This document shows positions 47,824 to 58,793 of a stretch of 64,000 bases of DNA, piece after piece. The position numbers and the translations under genes are program-made. The notes under the pieces were generated by a model. It saw nothing but the letters and a program-made list of their open reading frames with translations. It ran no database searches and was not told where the DNA came from. The DNA comes from Laetiporus sulphureus 93-53 (taxonomy: Eukaryota; Basidiomycota; Agaricomycetes; Polyporales; Laetiporaceae): assembly GCF_001632365.1 (NCBI RefSeq), contig NW_024468534.1, positions 114,133 through 178,132 of the forward strand. Direction: 5' to 3'. Position 1 is the first letter of the stretch. Each line of letters begins with the position of its first letter.

Positions 47824-48254
47824 CTATCTTGTCCTCTCGGTATACCACACGCTATTCGTCTTGAACTCTTCCGGTGCTATAGCGTTGGACTGTACCCCAT
47901 GTTCAGACGAACGTTGCGGAAAGAGGCTGTATTATACGTACTGTCTGCCCCCGGATGTGTCCCGTCAATCGCTTGTCTCGGTCCATCAACATCTCGTCCC
48001 ATGTATCAATGTGGTACCGGGGAGGCTGAGGCACATCATGGTAGAACGAGCTCTCTCAGTAACGTCGAACCGTACGCGAACGATTTGAACGTACCTTCCC
48101 CAGATTCTGTGCTCTCTTAGAGATGTTCAGCAGCGTGCCCGCTGCAGCGAACATAGAAGCAACCAGACCTAACAGGACTTCTCAGAATTACGCGGAGAAT
48201 ATTCACAACTCGTCATTCACCAAATGGAATCAACGCCTCCCATGGAACGGGCAT
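47824..48254 (-). CDS. NDUFA1: NADH:ubiquinone oxidoreductase subunit NDUFA1 (MWFE)
   Basis: Four exons, 48254-48221, 48177-48095, 48025-47942 and 47889-47824, give 88 residues. The start MPVPWEALIPF, the membrane segment GLVASMFAAAGTLLNISKR, PPRYHIDTWDEMLMDRDKRLTGHIRGQ and the C-terminal NSVWYTER match the NDUFA1 family. It is a one-span accessory subunit of complex I. Intron 1 is only 40-43 nt and its acceptor is ambiguous by three bases, which changes one residue after PF. This gene is too finely split to be seen as an open frame. It is tail-to-tail with the lipoate ligase, 139 bp apart. Confidence 0.9.
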
Positions 48255-48495
48255 GATGGGCAAACTGAGAGTCAATTACTAGCGGGGTTGCGGTCGAGTT
48301 CCCGATTGCAAGCGCTAACTGATAGGCGTGACGACTCCCATTGTCACTCAAGTCACAGTAGTATGGTATGTCACATATATTGAGAGAACGATGGTGTCGC
48401 AGAGGGATTCTACTGGTAACGAGGCTACATAGCATGGAAAATACACAGCCAGATATCTCAACGTATAACAAGATCGACGAATATGTGAGTTGAGG

Positions 48496-51400
48496 TTACG
48501 CGGTCGGTGTCTCTTGGAACTTGCCTTTGATAATGTCCGCGGCTGTGGGTGCGCATTTCAGCAAGGTCTATATCTCCGTGCGATTATGAGTATGCGCCGA
48601 CGTACCTTGTTCAGCAATGGCGTAAACAGTCGCTGTTAACAGAAGGATATTCGTCCGTCAGCGACAGCCGACTTCCGATGCATTCTGGCTTACCTTGGGG
48701 ATGCGCGGCGAACTGCAACGGTACTACGGAAAGATCGACAACGCGGATATTATTCGTACCATATACCTAATGCTTTATCAGCCTATGAATCGCATGAGAG
48801 ATTGAAAGCTTAGCACCTTCAACTCGGGATCGACAACACCCCCGCTTGAGAGCGGAAGCATGGAGCAAGACCCGGCCGTATCTGACAAAAAGAGAGCATG
48901 AGCAATGCCCAAAAGAAAACATAGGATCTTACGTACGCCAAGTTGTCACAAAGTTCTTCTTGATCCACTCTAAATCGAAACATATTAGTAATGTAACTTA
49001 ACACGACAGCTCAGATGCATACCCCGGAGCTGAGCATCATCATCCACTTTGGGACCGGGGTTGAGCTCCGAAACTGGACGCAATGAACCCGGTAAGCCAT
49101 GAATAAATAGGATACCTGACTACCAGAATAGCATACCGATCATATCCTTGAATGGAGCAATCTCGGCCAGCCCTCTCGCGAACCTGACCGCTTCGCACCA
49201 TATGTCCAAGTCTACACTAGCTTCGTCGGCAACAGCACGAATGGAGAGCAATTATGGACATACCGACTTCCTCCTCCATATAGTGAGGATCAAACTCAGG
49301 GTCCTTCCGAGGGTCAGAAGAGATGGCATGCTGAAGGGAAAACTATGGCTGAATGACTCGTCATCGTTGGCAAGACAACTACTCACAATGGTACCCCTCG
49401 AGAAACAGTGATTCATAGCAACGATTACGGTGAGATACCGCTTGCCTTCTGCGGGCGGGTCTACAGCAATCAAAATGGTCGACACGCATATACCCAGCTG
49501 AGAGAGGCGCAACATACTAGGAGAAGAGAGGTATCCAGGAAAACTGATAAGCTCGCAACCTGGGGCACCGTTCCTAAGGCGCTCAAGTTGGATCTCGTAT
49601 TGCTCCAGCAGCCCCGGCGGGTATGTATGTGCATTTCGCGCAATCTTCTCCTTGGCAGCTTGGTAAATCTCTTCTGCCTTCGCCGACAGCATATTGAGAG
49701 GGACAAATCCGAATCCGACGATACCTTTCGTGTGTATCCCCGATCCGGTGGCACTGGAAAAGGCGATGTAAATAATATGTCGCCGCATACTACGTATTCA
49801 AGGTAGGAAGAGCTCACTGGAGTTCCAGGTGTTTCGCAGCTTGCGTAGGGTCGCGCAGCAAGTCAACGGTCTCGAAATCGCAGTCATCGCGCAACTCTGC
49901 TCGCAGATCAGAGCCATCTCCAGGATCGAGGATCTACCCATCTTACCGAAGCTAATTCCGACAAATACGTGTTCTTGTGCATTCTGTCCGACGCCGGGAA
50001 GTTCAATCCTGGCCGGCACATTAATCTTCTCAAGGACATCCTTTCTGCCGATACCGGAAAGCTCCAGGATGTGCGGCGACTTCAACGCCCTATCTCGCCA
50101 CGTCAATTCAGCTCAAGTGAATGTCTGCGAGCGACTGACCCCGCAGATAGAATGACTTCCTTCTTCGCATTGACAATGTATGTCTTGTCGCCGTGTAGGA
50201 ACTCGACGCCCATAGCGCTCAACTTGCCGTTCATGGTGGTATCTGTGTGCATTCGGTTGACAGAGGCAGAAGTAAGAACGGTGAGGTTTGCCCGATCTTT
50301 GTTGGGAAGGTAGAAAGCCTGAAGGATACCATCAATTACAGCTGCTCGAGAAGGTAACAGACGAACTCACGGTTGTGGCATATGACCGGGTATGTGTAGA
50401 GGGATCATATGTGTTGGGAGCAAAAAATACACCCTTGGGCTACATAGCAGCATGAATATATTTACACGTCAAGCTATACATGAGCAACGTACGTCGCCAC
50501 TTAGCTGCATGAGAAACAAATTGAGTCCACAACCTCAAATAAGCGTGTATATGAGCTTACCGGATGAGGAGCAATCGGAAGACCAGCATTGATCAACGTC
50601 TATGCAGACATGATCAGTACCTCTGCATGGTGGCTATAGCTTCTCCTGACCTGTTGGAAATGTAGCTCGGCTTCATCGATCGTTCCGGGGTATGAGACCT
50701 TCAATGGACCTTGATGCACGACATCAACGACGATAGAAATATAAAAAATAACATAGCGAAGGCATACCTTGCGTACCGATTCTCCATGCATCGAAACACA
50801 TGCGATTGCGCTTTTGCACATCGGCGCTAGGCGGAACGAACCTATGTCAAGAAGGTCGCGGGTCAAAATACCACTATGAGTATCAGGAACATGCAATCTC
50901 ACCCTTCCGTCTTACTGAGGTATTTCTCATAGTTACCCCAATTCCAACCAGGGCTGCCGAGCTTCTCGAAGTCTAACAAGACAGTCAATTATTTCATGCT
51001 ACGAAGTAAATGTTTATTCACCGTTGATCTCTTCGGCAGGCGGCTTCGTCCAGCACATGAAATTGATCGCGGAGCTACCACCAAGTCCTTTTCCCCTGAG
51101 ACAGGATCAGTTGGCCGCGCACGCGATGAGAATAGAGAAGCAAGACCTGAACCAGAGCTGCTCAGCATCGCCGACATGCTTCTGTTTCGTCTGTAGCGAA
51201 GTAAGCATACGGCACATGCGTATCAATCATGGACGTACTGTTTGGTATGTCCATGCATATTCATTGTTGGAAAAGTGGCTTCCCCAGCCAGCGGGACGCA
51301 CTGCAAGAGGAGCATATTGCATTCGTTGAGGCGCTAGGGAATTAGCGGTCGTCAAGGCTCACATATCGTGGCATCATTGAGATTCTCTCCTCCTGCTTCG

Positions 51401-51632
51401 AGAACGAGTACGGAAGTTTGTGGCTCTTCGCTTAGCCTTGCTGCAAGCGTTAATCCAGCCGTCTGGGAACACCGCGTTAATTAAGTAGAATGACATGTGT
51501 TGATGTTGGACTCACTCCTCCACCTGATATTCCGCGCATTAATCAATGATGTGGCGCATTCCCTAGACGATGCTCACCGCAGATGATGTAGTCAAAAAAG
51601 TTATTAGCGACGCTCTCCACAGATGTAGACAT
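48496..51632 (-). CDS. GMC oxidoreductase (aryl-alcohol/alcohol oxidase type), intracellular
   Basis: 25 exons: 51632-51578, 51523-51516, 51462-51363, 51300-51239, 51190-51147, 51095-51022, 50972-50903, 50841-50768, 50709-50651, 50599-50561, 50504-50493, 50439-50371, 50318-50140, 50089-49947, 49896-49818, 49753-49518, 49460-49387, 49330-49264, 49211-49137, 49073-49023, 48969-48937, 48881-48817, 48766-48694, 48632-48606 and 48542-48496, giving 604 residues. FAD motif DYIICGGGTAGL, GMC signature RGKGLGGSSAINFMCW, second signature SAGALKSPHILELSGIG, catalytic region WHTAGSCSM and AAHPQATVYAIAEQ. It oxidises an alcohol or sugar with FAD; in this family oxygen is often reduced to peroxide. No signal peptide is present. 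An 8-nt exon encodes part of the FAD glycines. Substrate unknown. Confidence 0.92.
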
Positions 51633-52462
51633 ATTGCAATCGTCGCGCAGACAAGAGACGGACAGACGGGTAGGCAAGATGGGGGTTTCGCAACGCGAGT
51701 TGCTCAACGAAGCATGCCGCTTTTATCAGCAGACAGCTGTGGCAGGCTTCTAACTTGAACCATGCTGTCGCTTTGATGATCGCGATGAGATCCCCGCCAT
51801 GTGTTGAAGATGATTGGCCTGAGGGCAAAACGACCGCCAGAATCGTCTATCGCCTGCCAATCTGCTATTGGCATATGGAACCACCACCGTTCAGCAGGAG
51901 GAATCGCCGGAGTTCTTCACGTCTGAAAGACAGCTACCATTCTGGGGCTAGCGTGCCATGAGGCGGATAAGTATTGGCGCAGCTGTAGTGTTTCGCACAA
52001 TATCCGAAGCAGCACCTCAGCAGACCGGAATGCAGGCATCGTCGAACGTGAGGAGACCTTATTCGATGCATTCTCGATGGCACGATGTGGCGAATGAAAG
52101 AATCATCGCAGTCGCCAGAGTGCGCCACCAAAACCCTTCCATGCCATATTAGGCAACTCCTGTGGTTAAGTCGGTTCCGCGCGATTTGTTCTCGAGCGCG
52201 GTCACTTGATAGCGATGCACGATCATGAGTGCAGCGGCGTATGTAGCGGCGAAGGAACACACCCGCAACGATATCAGAACCATGCCCCAAAAATTGAGCG
52301 AGACACAAAGCACGAGCATATGCATCGGATAACAATATGTACACGTCAGTATGAATCTTCTGCGTATTCAAAAGTCTATGCGCGATCACAACATTGCCTT
52401 TCTGCAAGCGAACCCTAGATGGTGCATCCTACCCAACCTCACGCAATCCAACAACTCCATAC
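51633..52462. other. Intergenic region with no recognised gene
   Basis: About 830 bp between the start of the GMC gene and the 3' end of the YOP1-like gene, both on the minus strand. A minus-strand open frame at 52407-51934 (157 codons) has a His/Arg/Cys-rich, unstructured-looking translation and no family; I treat it as chance. The upstream part should be the GMC promoter. Confidence 0.45.
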
Positions 52463-54567
52463 TTATCTCCGAACCGTCCTCTGCATCTTCGCATCCGCAG
52501 TGGCGACCAGCTTCCGTGCCTGAGTGTTCTGCACGTCGCCGTCGCCGTCATCCAGACGAGCGAACGGCTTCCTCACCGCCGAACGCGCCTTCACCGTGTC
52601 ATATGCCGTCGAGCGATCCGTTTTACCACGGATCGTCTTGTCGCTATCCTCTCTCCTCGCAGTAGGACGTGCCAACCGATCGCTCGGGCGTCCAGACACC
52701 CGCTGCCTCTTCACATCCCCATTCCCCTCCACATCGCTCACATCGTTCTCCGAGTCGGAGTCGTCGGCCGTCACGCTGCTCAGCGAGTCATGCGGGCCCA
52801 TCGGCTTCGACCGCACCGACCCCCGCAAACGCGCCTGCATCTGAGCAGAGCTCAGCCTCTCCGGCGACGTCTTCCCGGTTGGCCTTTTCCGCGGAGGCTT
52901 TACTCCAGCGTGTTCAGTTCGCGGAAACGGCCGCTTGCGCCCGGCAATGGATGACGTCTCGGAACTTGACGTCATCGAAGAAGCCTGCGAGTTGGTTCGT
53001 GTCCGCAATCCGGAGCCGTTGTCGGAGGTCCCGAGACCCGACGTGGCACTGTCCGCAGACGACGCCGACAGCAGCCCGTCTGTCGCCCTCGGACGCGCAG
53101 CCTCGCGTGCCAAGCGCTTCGCAGTGGGTGTGCTGAAAGTGGCGTTGAAGTCGTCCTCCTCCTCCTCGACATAGCTCGGATCGTCGTTGTTGTCCACATC
53201 CATCGACTCATCCAGGTCGCGCTCGCTGTGAACCTCAGAGACGCTCGCGTCGTCGCTCCAATCGCTCACGGAGTCGAGATTCAGGTACTCACGCTGCGAT
53301 TGGAGCGACCGTTGAAAATCCCGCTTGGCCGGCGGGGTCGTCTGGTCTTCCTCGGCGAGATAGTACATAGACACTTCGCTCTCTTCGCCAATTTCAGTGT
53401 ACATTGCGACCTCTGCGCTCCGTGCGGACCGTGGCGGCGTCACTGGTTCTTGTATGGCAGGCATCCGAGGGGGAACAGGAAAGGGCATAGGTGGATATGT
53501 AACCGGCACGGAAGGATACTGCTGCGGCTCTGTCGGCTGAACTTGAGGCACGACGGAGGGCTGCTCGAAGGTAGGCGGTTTTTCTGAGGGAGGAGGCACT
53601 CCTGATAGAGTGCGAGTGTCTTCGTAGGCACTCGGCGGAGGATACCAGGTCTTGTACGGGGGCGGCGCTGGCGTGGGCTCCCTATACGCTCTAGCGCTGG
53701 ACCTCGTGCCTTTATCCGATGGTTGAGAAATAGCGGTGGTTCTTAAACTTTGGGTCGACTTTGCGTGCCGCACCTTCTGCGACTCTCGCCTTCCCAAATC
53801 GTGCGCGACGCTAGTAGCGCGGTGAATTGTAGATCGCGGACGGCTCTTTGGCTCCACGTCAACCGCTTCCTCTGCGGTCCGTCGCGACCTGGTAATTGGT
53901 TTGGTAATATTCGCGGCAGGCTCCGCCTCCGGGACAGCTGAAACAACGGGCTCCTCCTCCTCTTCCAGAGGAACATCCTTCTTGTTTCCATATCTAAGCC
54001 GTCGGTAGTGATGGATCACATAGTGGAATGGGAGGGTCACCAGGAGGAACACGAAGTCGGTGACGGTGAAGGCGATATCGAAGATCAGGTCAAGCGTCGC
54101 TGCATATGGCTTGATCACTGGCTTGATAACAAACAAGAAGACAGGTTCAGAGCCCTGCAGCCCGCGATCGTGATATCAGCGCTCTCTGATGCGTACGGTA
54201 GGAGGCGCGTTACTCACACGAGCCCTCGAGACCAAGAAGAACAAAATCAATATCGACTTGATCTCGTCGTAAAACGGCACAAAGAGGCGGACCATCGGGT
54301 CGAAAGTTCGCTCGTAGATGACATAGCAGCACTTGATGGGGACAGATGGGGACTCAGCGGGGCGTCGGCATGGGTCGCGTGGCCACTCACCCATACGATC
54401 CAGACAGTCATGCAGCCCTTCATTGAGCGCTTGCGCTGGCTCATCGCGCGCGCGGTAGGCTTCCCGCCATTCTTGGCAGAGGAAGGAGGGAGCCTGAGAG
54501 TCTTGAACGTGTCGAATACGTTCAGGAATATGTATACCATACGAAGGATCGGAACGATCAGCTGCAT
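52463..54567 (-). CDS. YOP1/REEP-like (TB2/DP1/HVA22) protein with long C-terminal tail
   Basis: Three exons, 54567-54391, 54331-54218 and 54154-52463, give 660 residues. The first 170 residues are the TB2/DP1/HVA22 region: FLNVFDTFKTL, SQRKRSMKGCMTVWIVWCCYVIYERTFD, RLFVPFYDEIKSILILFFLVSRARGSEPVF and a further hydrophobic pair. Proteins of this family wedge into ER membranes and shape tubules. The remaining roughly 480 residues are hydrophilic: Pro/Tyr-rich, then acidic (SDWSDDASVSEVHSE), then basic and Ser/Arg-rich, ending KMQRTVRR. Yeast Yop1 is about 180 residues, so the tail is a large addition, possibly a scaffold or cytoskeletal contact. The start is the first ATG of the conserved part. 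The gene is divergent from BUD31. Confidence 0.8.
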
Positions 54568-55001
54568 CTTGAACGGACCCGATGACGAGGTTGCAAAAAT
54601 CTAGACGCGTGGCACGTAGAGCAATAGTGGCAGGTAGGGTGAAAGGGATCCTCTGAGCGCGTCGTGAGCAGAGGGGGTCGGGGACGAGCGAGGTCGTTAG
54701 GATGATGTTGGGAGCGGATTTCAACTTCAGCAGGGACGAAGGAGCAAAAACACAAAGCACACTTTGATCAGGTATATACGGCTCGATCAACACAGCAACG
54801 GTGCGAGTGCCGCGAGTGTGTTATGCAGCATGCGCGCCGAGTGGGTGGTTCACTCCAGTCGAGTTGCAAGTTCAACTCGAACACGACGGCGCGTCTCCAA
54901 CGAGGCGTGTTGCTTACGTAAACCGCGTTTCCCAGCGCCACCGGTGGCACAGCTGGCCGCTCATCCTCCTTCCACGTTCACACACACCTCGCCCCGCCGC
55001 C
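54568..55001. promoter_or_regulatory. Divergent promoter region of YOP1-like gene and BUD31
   Basis: A 434-bp region between two oppositely transcribed starts. I see no coding sequence that is in frame with either gene and no motif I can name with confidence; its position implies that it carries both promoters. Confidence 0.4.
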
Positions 55002-55681
55002 ATGCCCAAGATTCGGACAACGCGCACTAAGAAGCCCCCAGAAGGGTTCGAGGACATCGAAGGTGTGCGTACTGCACCCTGCGTTGCTCAGACGACGGCT
55101 GCGCGTGACTGACCTGCATACCTTCTCGCGCGACAGATCCTCGATGAGTACGCGAAGAAGATGCGTGACGCCGAGAACGAGACCCACGAGGGAAAGCGCA
55201 AGACCGAGTCGCTCTGGCCAATCATGCGTATTTCGCACACCCGCTCGCGGTACATATACGAGCTGTACTACAAGCGCGAGGCGATCAGCAAAGAGTTGTA
55301 CGACTGGCTCCTGAAGGAGGGCTATGCAGATGCAAAGTGAGCAACAGGCATCTGCTTCCATGGATCGTGCTCATGACGCAACCTTCCAGCCTGATCGCGA
55401 AGTGGAAGAAGCCTGGATATGAGAAGCTCTGCTGCGTGCGGTGCATCCAGACGAGGGTGCGCATCACGGCTCTGTATACTCGTGGCGGGCGTACTGACCT
55501 GCGGTTTCTAGGACATGAATTATCAAGGCTCGACGTGCCTTTGCCGTGTGCCCAAGGCCCAGCTTCGTGCAGGCACTGTGGTGGAGTGCGTACATTGCGG
55601 TGAGTCCAGTGTGTGTTAAGCTCGTGGGGACGCTTGCTGAGGTGCGCGCCAGGGTGCCGGGGTTGCAGCTCGGATACCTGA
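55002..55681 (+). CDS. BUD31: Splicing factor BUD31 (G10 protein)
   Basis: Five exons, 55002-55064, 55137-55336, 55390-55456, 55512-55599 and 55653-55681, give 148 residues, the usual length. It starts [20 protein letters not shown] and continues [77 protein letters not shown] and the Cys-rich zinc-binding end [29 protein letters not shown]31 is a core spliceosome component near the branch-site helix. The last intron splits the CHCGCRGC cluster; joining it gives the conserved ending, so the model is secure. Confidence 0.96.
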
Positions 55682-56399
55682 TGCGCTACGCGCTCCAGTA
55701 CTCTCATGCTAGTGGTGAGGAAGACCTGTATGAAAACTAGCCTATTGACCTGTTTTCTTGTCTGGCCGTGTCGTGTAATATATCGCTAATCTAGTGTGAT
55801 CGCATTCCTCTGGCCTTTTGGCTCTGGAGTCGACTGCGCACGTCGGCGAACAAGAACTTCGCGTCTTTCACCAGGCAGAGCATCTGTGAAACTCTGATTC
55901 ACGTGTCTTGCTGCTTCCGCCCCTTCACAAGCCCCCCTGGTATGTACGTTCTGCTGGTGTACGGCATACGCTGTTGCCTTCTCGTCAACAAGACACTCTG
56001 CATGGTATGTTTGTGATGACCTTCTTGGCTGTCTGCCGCATACTAAAGGCGATGTTCGAGGCATTCGTGATACGTATGAATGCGAAAGTAGTGAGTAATC
56101 CGTATATAACATTAGAGGACGGTTTTTAAGCCCGAGACGCATCAGAACAGTAATGAAGTCTTGGGCAACTTGTCCTTCTAGCCAAATGGAGCGTTTAAAT
56201 CATCCCATCCGGTCGTGTGCCAAATTTGAGCCTTCAAATTTGCCAGATTGTTTTTTGGTTTCACCATGACATGCTAGACGCACTTCGTGTGTCCATGTAT
56301 AGCAGCTGCGCTCGTGCTCGCTCGGTCTTATGAACCACTCTTTGTTTCTATGTTTTCCTTTCCGAATCAAAGGTTACAGTCGCATGTCGTAGTTAGATA
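55682..56399. other. Intergenic region downstream of BUD31
   Basis: About 720 bp. Open stretches on both strands are short, and I recognise no family in them. It is relatively AT-rich and probably includes the BUD31 3' UTR. Confidence 0.45.
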
Positions 56400-57500
56400 G
56401 TCAGATTTTGCAGGGTCTCCTTGGACCTTGAAGCTCAGGCGCATACAGGCAGCCGCATATGGCATTAGATAATGTGGCGGCGGACTTGCGGAAGTCCAAT
56501 CTGGATCTCGCTCGATGCGGCGATCTATCACTGTGGAAATACGTGTCCAATCCACTGGCCAATTTTCCAGTAAGGCCTGCGGCGCCCGTTTTGAGCTTCG
56601 CACCCTCTCCATCGACGCTCTGCACGTCGAGCAAGCTGCTTCTTTCACGTACTCACTTCGTCGACTGTCAGTGCTTGGCCTCGAGGCTTTGAAGCTTGCG
56701 CTTGAGCTTGAGGTCTCTAGATCTTTCGCGTTATGCCGACGACGGCTTGGGTATTCTCCAGCGAGATGCCTATCGGCGGCCTCCCTACCGACGCTGCGTC
56801 AGCAGAGTTCGCCTCCTGATTTTGCTTGACGTATTGCTTGTGCTGGCCGATTCTGGCGCTTCAAAGAGGGCATCGAGCCTCCAAAGGTGTCGATCCCCTT
56901 AGTAGTCACTTGCCAGCACGAGGCCCAAACTACGGCTAGCCTCAGGACGGTGGATCTGATTCCTGTGTTGAGCGCTATAGCTAAAGACCGTCGAGGATCC
57001 ATCAGAAGAAAACGCCACCTCGTAGATGAGGAAGTGACTGTCCCTTTACCGGTGCGTTATCAGATGTCATGAGATCGACGGCATCGTCAGGCTGAATGGA
57101 CTGCTCGGTGTTTATCTAAAGTGCAGGGCTAGCAGCATTGGACTCAGAAATTGAGGCTCTGCGGGCGCGTTGTCCGGGCGAGGAAAAAAAAGGCTTCAGG
57201 CTATGGGCACTCGCTCTTGAGACAGTGATCACCTGGCAGCCGCAAACGCGCTCTACCACCGCCTCGACACACCATACTGAATCGTATGGCAGCCGGCCGT
57301 GCTCTTGCTTCCTCGTAATCACATACAGAGTTTGCAAAATCGCCGAGCGTCTTCAAGTTATCTGGCGCCGCGGTCAGGTGATCGCGTTGCCGTCGATAAG
57401 GATCAAACTCAGTGCTTGTCGGCGCTTCAACGTTTCCTGCCCCGCGAAGAGCTGTTCCCCCTTTGATATCGCCCGGGTGAGCTGCCGTTGACGGTGAACC
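56400..57500. other. Coding-like stretch on both strands, gene structure unresolved
   Basis: This 1.1-kb stretch is rich in codon-like open segments on both strands. On plus, VSIPLVVTCQHEAQTTASL and SIRRKRHLVDEEVTVPL (56880-57070), and EIEALRARCPGEEKKG (from 57138). On minus, VDGEGAKLKTGAAGLTGKLA (from 56625 down) and LDALFEAPESASTSNTSSK (from 56877 down). Several splice-like signals exist in each direction, but no path gave a family I know or a model closed in phase. It is probably one real, poorly conserved gene; strand unknown. Confidence 0.4.
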
Positions 57501-57752
57501 GTTGCCGCTGTGCGCTCCTTACATCGTGTCGCGGTGAGTAGCATCGAGGTGGATGCTTATTCGTGCTGATGCTCAGCTTCTTCCAAGGATCCTTTAGCAA
57601 GTCTCACGGTGAGCATACATTCCAATGATCGGCTAATGGCCTATCTTGACCATGCCACTCCATCGTGATTCCGTGCTATTCTCAGGAACAAACGTCCACG
57701 AACATCGCAGAAGTCGACGTCGCCAACCTTACATACATCATACTCCACTTTG

Positions 57753-58568
57753 ATGCCCGTCCAGCGGAGACGACCCTTGTGCCACACCTGCGGGTCGCCG
57801 ATGGTGGGGCATAAGCGGCCCAACGGAATACTAGTGTGCCCTAGTCCAGACCTTACTCCCAGACCTTCTCCTGCCAGACTCACACGTAACGATGCTGTAT
57901 CCACCTTCGATACTATCCCGGAGAACGGCGTATGGCATCGACGTAACCCCAACTGGCGAGAACCCGAGCCATCTCCGTTGATCGACGAAGCGGGCAGGAA
58001 CCCTTCCTGGGTGCCCACGGAACGAGATGGATGCACCCCGTTGGATGGAATCGACGATGACAAACACTGGGAGCAGGAGGAAGATGCGGAGTCGGACATG
58101 ACACCTACTGCGACCCCTTCCAGAGTCCTCGGGCGGACCATATCGCAGGCGCTCATCGATAGCATCCCCCTCGCCAGCCTTTTCACTACATCCACTCGCG
58201 ACCTTCCTATCATACGCGACGTCGCGGACAGACATGGCTTAACCATGGGCGTGGTACCTTCACCCAACTACAAACGCGGCCCCGAGATCAAGCGCGAAGA
58301 CGGGGAGTCATCCCACGCGAGGAACTTAGGGCGCCAACACTCGTGGTGGTTAGTCATGGGTCGGGACAAGGCAGCAGTGTCGCATCTGCTGGATGTCCAC
58401 GAGCGAGATGCGGGAGGTCAGCGGGGCGAGTCTCCAGGCACGAATGCGTACGATAAAGTAGGCGCATACCCAGTTGAATCCGGTGCCAACAGAATGACGT
58501 TTTTGGACGTTCTGATCGCGGGGGTAATTGGCGGCTTGGTGGTGTTCTATGGGTTGTCAGTGTTATGA
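57753..58568 (+). CDS. Zinc-ribbon-like, C-terminally membrane-anchored protein
   Basis: A single exon of 271 codons starting MPVQRRRPLCHTCGSPMVGHKRPNG. The N-terminal CxxC followed by a third Cys (LVCP) looks like a small zinc-ribbon, though with only three clear cysteines. The middle is acidic and Pro/Ser-rich. The last 20 residues form a hydrophobic segment (FLDVLIAGVIGGLVVFYGL) with almost nothing after it, so the protein is probably tail-anchored. I have the impression of similar unnamed proteins in mushrooms, but the function is unknown. The ATG one codon earlier is not present; the chosen start is the first in frame. Confidence 0.7.
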   Translation: MPVQRRRPLCHTCGSPMVGHKRPNGILVCPSPDLTPRPSPARLTRNDAVSTFDTIPENGVWHRRNPNWREPEPSPLIDEAGRNPSWVPTERDGCTPLDGIDDDKHWEQEEDAESDMTPTATPSRVLGRTISQALIDSIPLASLFTTSTRDLPIIRDVADRHGLTMGVVPSPNYKRGPEIKREDGESSHARNLGRQHSWWLVMGRDKAAVSHLLDVHERDAGGQRGESPGTNAYDKVGAYPVESGANRMTFLDVLIAGVIGGLVVFYGLSVL

Positions 58569-58793
58569 CTCAGGAATGCGATCACTGGATCAGTATTTAC
58601 GGAACGATACTACGCCAGATATGCGATATGTTCCTCATGTACATTATCGAACCATGCTTGACATTCTGGCGCTTCTCGAGAACTCGGCGGCCGCTGCCCA
58701 GCGCCAGCTCATAAAATAGGTGGAGGACAAGTTGTATAAAAGCTCAGGACGAGTGGGTAACAGACCATCTTTCGTGCCCAAGTACTGCATATC

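Noticed and set aside
47698..48120. Plus-strand frame of 140 codons downstream of the lipoate ligase
   Set aside because: It is antisense to the four conserved exons of NDUFA1, which fully explain the region.
51934..52407. Minus-strand frame of 157 codons between the GMC and YOP1-like genes
   Set aside because: His/Arg/Cys-rich random-looking translation with no family; probably chance.
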